Positions 6,000 through 10,904 of a stretch of DNA of 10,904 bases are shown piece after piece (the first letter of the stretch is position 1; each line of letters starts with the position of its first letter). The stretch covers positions 1 through 10,904 of the forward strand of contig DATDOO010000020.1 of assembly GCA_035293245.1 (NCBI GenBank), in the 5' to 3' direction. The notes beneath the pieces are model-generated. The model was not told where the DNA came from and did no database searches. It saw only the letters and a list, made by a program, of their open reading frames with translations. The DNA is from DATDOO01 sp035293245. Lineage in GTDB: Bacteria > Pseudomonadota > Gammaproteobacteria > Methylococcales > Methylococcaceae. The position numbers were made by a program, and so were the translations under genes.

Positions 6000-8015
6000 T
6001 CAGAAATCCAGCCGGTAGCCAAGGACGAAGTAATAGCCCTTGCTGTCGTCGACGTCCCCGGGGAACAACGGCTGGCTGGACCACTCAAACCCGCTTTCAA
6101 GTTCCAGCGACAGCGGCTTTAAAGGCCGGTAACCCAGCCTCAGAGCCGGCCGTACGGTGACCGTGTCGCCATCGGCCGCGCCCGAATAATGATCGAAACG
6201 AAAACGGGGCTCGATGCGCCATTTATCCGCAATGGGATAAGTGGTATCCAGTTGCAAGGAGGCAATGTCCACATCGCGCCGGTCTGCATAGCGCAGGCCG
6301 AAAACCGTGGTCGCGCCCTCCATGGGCAGGTTGTGGGCGACCAACTGCATGCCGTAGGACCACTCGTCCCCCGTGCCGGGGTATCGGCCGACCATGAACG
6401 GCGGGCATAAGCCGTTCGCGGTGTTGGTGCTCGGGCCGATCCCCGCTGGGAAACATTCCTTGCCCCAGAACGACAACAGATCGGCGCCGGCTCCGGACAA
6501 ATTGGCCCAGGTCACGTCGCCGTTCAGTTGATATTTATCGCTGATCGGCACGCTTCCGCCCACGGTGACCGACTTCGAAGTGGCCGTCTGGGCGCGCGCC
6601 AGTTTGTGGATCTCGCTTCGCGTCAGGGAATTCCGCAAATCGCCCACCGAATCGAAACCCGTGCCCATGATGGCATTGCTGGTCGTGAGCAGCGGGGTTT
6701 TGCGGTAATCCAAGGCGACATACGCCGTTGCTCCGGTTGCGCCATCGTCGAAATTCCAGTTGGAGACCAGATGCGCCGTGTTCAGTTCCGAAAACATGAC
6801 GTCGTAGTCGAGCAAGGCGAATGTGGGAAATTTAGGGTGTAAATAACGCATTTCGCCGCCGATGGCGCGCCGGTCGCTGAGGCCGTCTGCGGTTTGGTCG
6901 ATAAAAAATACGTTGCCGGCCCAGTGATCGAAAAACGGCCCGAAATCCAGGCTGAAGCCATAAAAGGATTTGTCGCTGGTGGGGCCCGCGCGGTAAAGAT
7001 ACGGCTGTACCGGCTGGCCGCCCACCACGTTGATTTGCCAGTGGGGCGAAATACGGTAGCTCAAGGCGCCGCCATCGAAGCGTCCCAATACCCCTCCGGA
7101 ACTGCGTGTTTGCCGTCCCAGCCGGCCGGATATTCCCAATTCGCGATCGGCTCCATCGACATAACCGTAGCTGATCCGGGGGCCGCTGCGATCTTCGTTC
7201 TGGAAATCCTCGAAATAGCGACCGTTGAACTGGAAGCGGAAATCGTAGCGGCTGCCGCGGTATTTGCCGGTGAAATCCAGGAAGGAATTCAGGGATTGGT
7301 GCTGGATGATTTCACCTTCCTCGTCCGAAATGCCGGCATCGCGACGGAAATACTGGGAAATGGCACCGTAATATTCCCACTGACCGGGGCTTTCGGCGTC
7401 GCCGGGAGCTTTGAGCTTCGCCCCCGGAGGGCGCAACGAGGCGGTGGTCAACCCGGCCAGGCGCTGGCGCACCCGCGTGGCGTCCTCGCCCTTGGGGTAG
7501 AGGCGCAAATACTCCTCGTAGATCGACTTGGCCCGCGCCATTTGCCCGTTGCGTTCGCGAGCCAAGCCCAGCAATTCCAGAGCCTCCTGGTGAACCTGGA
7601 GGTCGGGGGCCCGGGTCGCTTTGGTGAAATAGCCGATGGCGGCGGGGTAATCGTCCTTGCGCAACGCCTCTTTTCCCAGCTCCATCCAGCGGCTCGGCGT
7701 TTCCTCGCCGTCGACAGCCGCCGTGGCCATTTCCGGCGCTGAAACTCCGTCGGAAGGAGGTGTTTGCAGATCCTGGGTCGTACGCTGATCGTCAGCCAGT
7801 GCCGCGGAAAAAAAGCACACCAAACATGTTCTCGCCAATAAACCCAAGGCTGCCGGGGTGATGGGTCCCGCAGGATATTCCGTCTCTGCGCCGGAAATCC
7901 GCCGACAAAGCGCCTGGGCCAACGGGGAGATCGCCAAAATGGGTATTCGGGATAGCCGCGGCATGGCCCGATCAGGCGGCTGGCCGGTCCTGTTGTGGCG
8001 TTTAAGTGATGTCAT
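6000..8015 (-). CDS. TPR domain plus outer-membrane beta-barrel protein
   Basis: Up to 671 residues from ATG 8015. An ATG at 7964 is an alternative, and neither has a good ribosome binding site. A hydrophobic stretch at 55-74 ending in SAALA before DDQ looks like a signal peptide, so the first 50 residues are an unusually long leader or an over-extended start. Residues 106-190 form TPR-like helices (LGKEALRKDDYPAAIGYFTKA; SIYEEYLRLYPKGE) in the periplasm. From about 213 to the end the sequence alternates short amphipathic strands (YDFRFQFNGRYF, ISYGYVDG, AYVALDYR, VFGLRYAD, ALRLGYRP) with polar turns and ends in YYFVLGYRLDF, the terminal aromatic typical of outer-membrane barrels. C521 and C537 could close a surface loop. 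The gene faces the Sel1/ankyrin gene with 14 bases between stops and lies downstream of the multihaem cytochrome on the same strand. That context fits a porin or electron conduit, while cellulose/exopolysaccharide export proteins with TPR plus barrel are an alternative. No haem motif is present. Confidence 0.82.
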   Translation of the reverse strand: MTSLKRHNRTGQPPDRAMPRLSRIPILAISPLAQALCRRISGAETEYPAGPITPAALGLLARTCLVCFFSAALADDQRTTQDLQTPPSDGVSAPEMATAAVDGEETPSRWMELGKEALRKDDYPAAIGYFTKATRAPDLQVHQEALELLGLARERNGQMARAKSIYEEYLRLYPKGEDATRVRQRLAGLTTASLRPPGAKLKAPGDAESPGQWEYYGAISQYFRRDAGISDEEGEIIQHQSLNSFLDFTGKYRGSRYDFRFQFNGRYFEDFQNEDRSGPRISYGYVDGADRELGISGRLGRQTRSSGGVLGRFDGGALSYRISPHWQINVVGGQPVQPYLYRAGPTSDKSFYGFSLDFGPFFDHWAGNVFFIDQTADGLSDRRAIGGEMRYLHPKFPTFALLDYDVMFSELNTAHLVSNWNFDDGATGATAYVALDYRKTPLLTTSNAIMGTGFDSVGDLRNSLTRSEIHKLARAQTATSKSVTVGGSVPISDKYQLNGDVTWANLSGAGADLLSFWGKECFPAGIGPSTNTANGLCPPFMVGRYPGTGDEWSYGMQLVAHNLPMEGATTVFGLRYADRRDVDIASLQLDTTYPIADKWRIEPRFRFDHYSGAADGDTVTVRPALRLGYRPLKPLSLELESGFEWSSQPLFPGDVDDSKGYYFVLGYRLDF

Positions 8016-8487
8016 GCCATCGCGTATGGGGATTCAGGGTGACGGAAAAATGACTCAAACATCCAAGGGAGTCGCTGCAGAAATTCGGTTGGGCGCCGTT
8101 CCAACGCAGATCAACAAGCCTTCGTTCAATGAAACGAAGGCAACTCTTGCCGACCGTCGAAAAATTGATGCTCCGCTGCGTGGCAACCGGATGCTGCGGC
8201 TTCCATTTGTGGTCGGCATGGGCTTGCTGCATGGAAATCGGAGTCGCGAGCAAACAGCAAGAGTGCGTCATCGGAGGCTGTAATCCTCGTTCGTCTCGCG
8301 CAATTCCAGGTTTGGCGTCGGGTATGTCGTTTGGCATGGGGTGTCTACTCGATGAAAAGCACCCAAACTTCGGCAATAAAAGTGCCATAAACAGCGGGGC
8401 AAGCTTTTTTTTTTGCGATGTGCCCAAATTTCATTTCGCGGTCACGCTACGGCAAAGGCCGCACAAAGCGCAGGAACGATACCAAAG
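8016..8487. other. Intergenic stretch between cytochrome and barrel genes
   Basis: About 470 bases, less GC-rich than the genes on either side. It contains a perfect hairpin (8119-8140) and a run of ten T residues (8405-8414). Open frames cross it on minus (8002-8427, beginning MGTSQKKKLAPLF) and plus (8129-8647, 7858-8283). The first has a weakly lipoprotein-like start but no recognisable domain, and the others run into real genes on the opposite strand. I could not identify a clear promoter for the barrel gene. The length suggests the two minus-strand genes may be transcribed separately. Confidence 0.4.
8119..8140. repeat. Perfect 8-bp hairpin without T tract
   Basis: CCTTCGTT (8119-8126) and AACGAAGG (8133-8140) are exact reverse complements around a 6-base loop. 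No T run follows on either strand, so it is not a standard terminator. It lies about 105 bases upstream of the barrel gene start on the minus strand, where it could be an operator or a structured leader element. Confidence 0.5.
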
Positions 8488-9159
8488 TCAAAAAATGTTC
8501 CAGCTCCCAAAGCGGTTGTCGTGGCAGAAGCTGCTCTCGCAGGTGTTGGGGGCGGGGATATGCCCGCCGGGCGCCTGTTCCTTGCCGGGCACGAGGACGC
8601 CGTTGTGGCAACTAAAACAGTTCGCGGTGATGCCGGCGCCAACATGATCCATTATCGCTCCGGCAAACGAGATGGTGGATCTGTGGCAGATTTCACAAGG
8701 TGCCATGGTCGGAATATGCGTCGCCGATTTGCCGGTGGCGCTGATCCCGTTATGGCAACTGGCGCAACTGGTGGCGATCCCGATATGGTTCATCCGGACC
8801 ACCTGCCAGCTTAAAGACCTTTGGTTTACGTCATGGCAGGTATCGCATTCCATCACGGTGGGGATATGGTTGGGCGACTTCTTGGACGCCTCGATCTCGG
8901 TTGAGCGTTCGTGGCACCCCCGGCAAAGCTTGGGTGTTCCGCGGAATTTGCCGCCGATGTGACAGGATTCGCACGGAAGACGGTCGTGGGCTCCCCGCAG
9001 CACAAAGCCGGTCGACATATGATCGAATCCGGTCTGCTCCAAGGGTTCGGCAGCGAAAGCCTGGCAGGCGTAGACCAGCAGGCAAAACGTAAAGCTTCTG
9101 GCGGAACCCCGCCTTAGGGACAAGCAAAAACGGAACAGGCGGGCGAGGGCTTGCATCAT
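8488..9159 (-). CDS. Multihaem c-type cytochrome, seven candidate haem sites
   Basis: 223 residues from ATG 9159. The N-terminus is basic, then hydrophobic (FTFCLLVYACQAFA, about 23-36), a Sec signal peptide with cleavage near AFA-36, so the mature protein is periplasmic. Haem motifs: CESCH 63-67, CRGCH 79-83, CDTCH 105-109, CASCH 132-136, CEICH 155-159, CFSCH 181-185, and an expanded CESSFCH (CX4CH) at 207-213. His residues in FDHM (47), MNHIG (125) and MDHVG (172), plus the HIP motifs, are candidate distal ligands. The pattern G.HD.L.CESCH..GKFRGTP..C.GCH and the repeated CHNG...GK...HIPT...C..CH belong to the modular cytochrome c3-like family. Seven haems in about 187 mature residues make it a compact electron wire. 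A GTG at 9216 with GGGAT upstream is an alternative start adding 19 residues, including a Phe run encoded by ten T residues. The barrel gene lies downstream on the same strand. Confidence 0.9.
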   Translation of the reverse strand: MMQALARLFRFCLSLRRGSARSFTFCLLVYACQAFAAEPLEQTGFDHMSTGFVLRGAHDRLPCESCHIGGKFRGTPKLCRGCHERSTEIEASKKSPNHIPTVMECDTCHDVNQRSLSWQVVRMNHIGIATSCASCHNGISATGKSATHIPTMAPCEICHRSTISFAGAIMDHVGAGITANCFSCHNGVLVPGKEQAPGGHIPAPNTCESSFCHDNRFGSWNIF

Positions 9160-9236
9160 GATTGCAGTGGTTACCCAAAAAAAAAACGGGACCGTAAAGG
9201 ATGATCGCGTCCGCACGCCGATCCCAGGACACCCCT

Positions 9237-9265
9237 TTTATAATATAGGAGAAAATTCCGGGCAA
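9237..9265 (-). promoter_or_regulatory. Promoter candidate for the multihaem cytochrome
   Basis: Read on the minus strand, TTGCCC (9265-9260, four of six) is followed after 17 bases by TATAAA (9242-9237, five of six). Transcription would begin near 9230. That gives a very short leader to the GTG at 9216 or about 70 bases to the ATG at 9159. A perfect TATAAT also occurs on the plus strand at 9239-9244, but it has no matching -35. Confidence 0.4.
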
Positions 9266-9342
9266 TGCGCATTGGCCTGGACGCGAGACCCGTTCGTGGG
9301 CGGATTGTGCCCGCGTCTGAAATCACGAAAGAGAGTTTTCTC

Positions 9343-9371
9343 TTGACAGCGAGTTCCTTGGCTGGAAAAAT
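9343..9371 (+). promoter_or_regulatory. Promoter of the tRNA-tuf operon
   Basis: A consensus TTGACA lies at 9343-9348 and, after 17 bases, AAAAAT (9366-9371, four of six) could serve as the -10. The start would be near 9378, about a dozen bases before the first tRNA. An inverted repeat AAGAGA-GTTT-TCTCTT (9329-9344) abuts the -35. Confidence 0.5.
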
Positions 9372-9390
9372 CACTCGTTTCAGGGTGCTT

Positions 9391-9475
9391 GGAGGGGTTC
9401 CCGAGCGGCCAAAGGGAACAGACTGTAAATCTGTCGGCTCTGCCTTCGGTGGTTCGAATCCACCCCCCTCCACCA
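9391..9475 (+). tRNA. tRNA-Tyr (anticodon GTA)
   Basis: 85 bases with acceptor arm GGAGGGG (9391-9397) pairing with CCCCTCC (9465-9471), anticodon GTA at 9425-9427 in an ACTGTAAAT loop, a long variable arm as expected for class II tRNA-Tyr, T-loop GGTTCGAATCC and an encoded CCA (9473-9475). It reads UAC and UAU codons. It is the first gene of the tRNA-tuf operon. Confidence 0.97.
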
Positions 9476-9493
9476 AAAAAACACGAAATGCTT

Positions 9494-9567
<74 letters not shown>

Positions 9568-9596
9568 GGTAGATATTTAAAGTTTGGGTTCGGGTT

Positions 9597-9672
<76 letters not shown>

Positions 9673-9712
9673 TGTTTGCTGTGATGTGATCTGAAGATAG
9701 AGGTTTAACGGG

Positions 9713-10903
9713 ATGGCCAAAGAAAAATTCGAGCGCAAGAAGCCGCATGTGAATGTGGGAACGATTGGGCACGTGGATCACGGGAAGACGACGCTGACGG
9801 CGGCGCTGACCAAGGTGATGGCCGAGATGCACGGGGGCGAGTTCAAAGCCTACGACCAGATCGACAACGCGCCGGAAGAAAGGGCGCGCGGTATCACCAT
9901 TGCCACGGCGCACGTGGAATACGAATCCCCCAACCGCCATTACGCGCACGTTGACTGCCCCGGTCACGCGGACTACGTCAAGAACATGATCACCGGTGCT
10001 GCGCAGATGGACGGCGCCATTCTGGTTTGTTCGGCGGCGGACGGCCCCATGCCGCAGACCCGCGAGCACATCCTGCTGGCGCGCCAGGTGGGCGTTCCTT
10101 ACATCGTTGTGTTCCTCAACAAGGCCGACATGGTGGACGACGCCGAGTTGATCGAACTGGTCGAAATGGAAGTGCGCGACCTGCTCAACAAATACGAATT
10201 TCCGGGGGATGACACCCCCATCGTCATCGGCTCCGCGTTGAAGGCGCTGGAAGGCGACCAGAGCGAGATCGGCGTACCGGCGGTCAAGAAGCTCGTCGAA
10301 GAGATGGACCGTTACATCCCTGAGCCGGAGCGCCCGATCGACAAGCCGTTTCTGATGCCCATCGAAGATGTGTTTTCCATCTCCGGTCGCGGCACGGTCG
10401 TCACCGGTCGTGTCGAGCGCGGGATTGTCAAGGTGGGCGAAGAAGTTGCCATCGTCGGCCTCAAGGACACCGTCAAGACCACCTGCACCGGCGTCGAAAT
10501 GTTCCGGAAACTGCTGGATCAAGGCCAGGCCGGAGACAACGTCGGCGTGTTGCTGCGGGGCACCAAGCGCGAAGACGTCGAACGCGGCCAAGTGCTGGCC
10601 AAGCCGGGCACCATCACGCCGCACACCCATTTCGAGGCGGAGATCTACGTGTTGTCCAAGGAAGAAGGGGGTCGCCACACCCCGTTCTTCAACGGCTACC
10701 GCCCGCAGTTCTATTTCCGCACCACGGACGTTACGGGAGCAATCGACCTGCCGGAAGGGGTGGAGATGGTGATGCCCGGCGACAACGTCAAGGTGACGAT
10801 CAAGCTGATCGCGCCGATTGCGATGGAAGAAGGCTTGCGTTTTGCGGTCCGTGAAGGCGGACGCACCGTGGGTGCCGGCGTCGTCTCCAAGATTATCGAG
10901 TGA
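9713..10903 (+). CDS. tuf: Elongation factor Tu
   Basis: A complete 396-residue EF-Tu, the GTPase that delivers aminoacyl-tRNA to the ribosomal A site in the cytoplasm. GTP-binding elements are intact: P-loop GHVDHGKT (19-26), switch I RGITI (59-63), DCPGH (81-85), NKAD (136-139) and the SAL motif near 174. Domains II and III follow, including VTGRVERG, and the protein ends in VVSKIIE. Length is as usual (E. coli 394). The ATG at 9713 follows TAGAGG (9698-9703) at a normal distance. The stop codon ends one base before the window edge. The gene sits after tRNA-Tyr, -Gly and -Thr as in the gammaproteobacterial tufB operon, and is likely co-transcribed with them from the promoter near 9343. Expression should be high and growth-rate dependent. 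Because many gammaproteobacteria carry two tuf genes, I do not assign tufA or tufB. Confidence 0.99.
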   Translation: MAKEKFERKKPHVNVGTIGHVDHGKTTLTAALTKVMAEMHGGEFKAYDQIDNAPEERARGITIATAHVEYESPNRHYAHVDCPGHADYVKNMITGAAQMDGAILVCSAADGPMPQTREHILLARQVGVPYIVVFLNKADMVDDAELIELVEMEVRDLLNKYEFPGDDTPIVIGSALKALEGDQSEIGVPAVKKLVEEMDRYIPEPERPIDKPFLMPIEDVFSISGRGTVVTGRVERGIVKVGEEVAIVGLKDTVKTTCTGVEMFRKLLDQGQAGDNVGVLLRGTKREDVERGQVLAKPGTITPHTHFEAEIYVLSKEEGGRHTPFFNGYRPQFYFRTTDVTGAIDLPEGVEMVMPGDNVKVTIKLIAPIAMEEGLRFAVREGGRTVGAGVVSKIIE

Positions 10904-10904
10904 T

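Noticed and set aside
6894..7742. 282-residue plus-strand open frame with hydrophobic stretches
   Set aside because: It is antisense to the barrel gene. The apparent hydrophobic segments arise from reading beta-strand codons backwards.
8002..8427. 141-residue minus-strand ORF starting MGTSQKKKLAPLF, possible lipoprotein
   Set aside because: The start abuts a ten-base homopolymer, there is no convincing Shine-Dalgarno or domain, and the end overlaps the barrel gene start. Left as intergenic.
8129..8647. 172-residue plus-strand ORF
   Set aside because: It runs through the C-terminal part of the multihaem cytochrome on the other strand and shows no motif of its own.
9239..9244. Perfect TATAAT on the plus strand as promoter of the tRNA operon
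   Set aside because: There is no -35 at 16-18 bases upstream, whereas TTGACA at 9343 is much closer to the first tRNA.

Overview
The window looks like a chromosomal segment of a GC-rich proteobacterium. A tRNA-Tyr / tRNA-Gly / tRNA-Thr cluster directly upstream of a complete tuf gene (9391-10903) is the arrangement known from the tufB operon of gammaproteobacteria, and the EF-Tu sequence is of proteobacterial type. A methanotroph-like gammaproteobacterium (Methylococcales) would fit the overall flavour, but that is only an inference.

Layout. Positions 1-99 may be the tail of a gene cut by the window edge, followed by a terminator-like hairpin (98-121). About 620 bases with no convincing gene follow. 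Then comes an AT-rich promoter region (746-820) packed with copies of a TGTAGGA-like half-site. It drives a large exported protein (997-2580) with one haem c motif, three Ig-like domains and a C-terminal beta domain, closed by a strong terminator (2610-2645). After a gene-poor stretch come two overlapping plus-strand genes: a membrane-anchored iron-sulfur/flavin NAD(P)-type oxidoreductase (3063-4367) and an exported Sel1 + ankyrin repeat protein (4354-5985). Facing them on the minus strand are a TPR + outer-membrane beta-barrel protein (6000-8015) and a small multihaem cytochrome with seven candidate haem sites (8488-9159). The tRNA-tuf housekeeping operon closes the window.

How the genes may work together. 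The segment 997-9159 contains an inner-membrane flavin/FeS oxidoreductase, a periplasmic multihaem cytochrome, an outer-membrane barrel, an extracellular-type monohaem Ig protein and a periplasmic repeat scaffold. These are the parts expected of a trans-envelope electron-transfer route, from cytoplasmic reductant through periplasmic haem wire and outer-membrane barrel to a surface protein. No gene here matches a named conduit (MtrCAB, PCC, Cyc2) that I can recognise, so this assembly is a hypothesis. The two most unusual local signals are (i) the oxidoreductase, which appears circularly permuted in its FAD-binding fold and has a Cys-to-His change in its second ferredoxin motif, and (ii) the six-half-site operator-like array overlapping the promoter of the Ig/haem gene.
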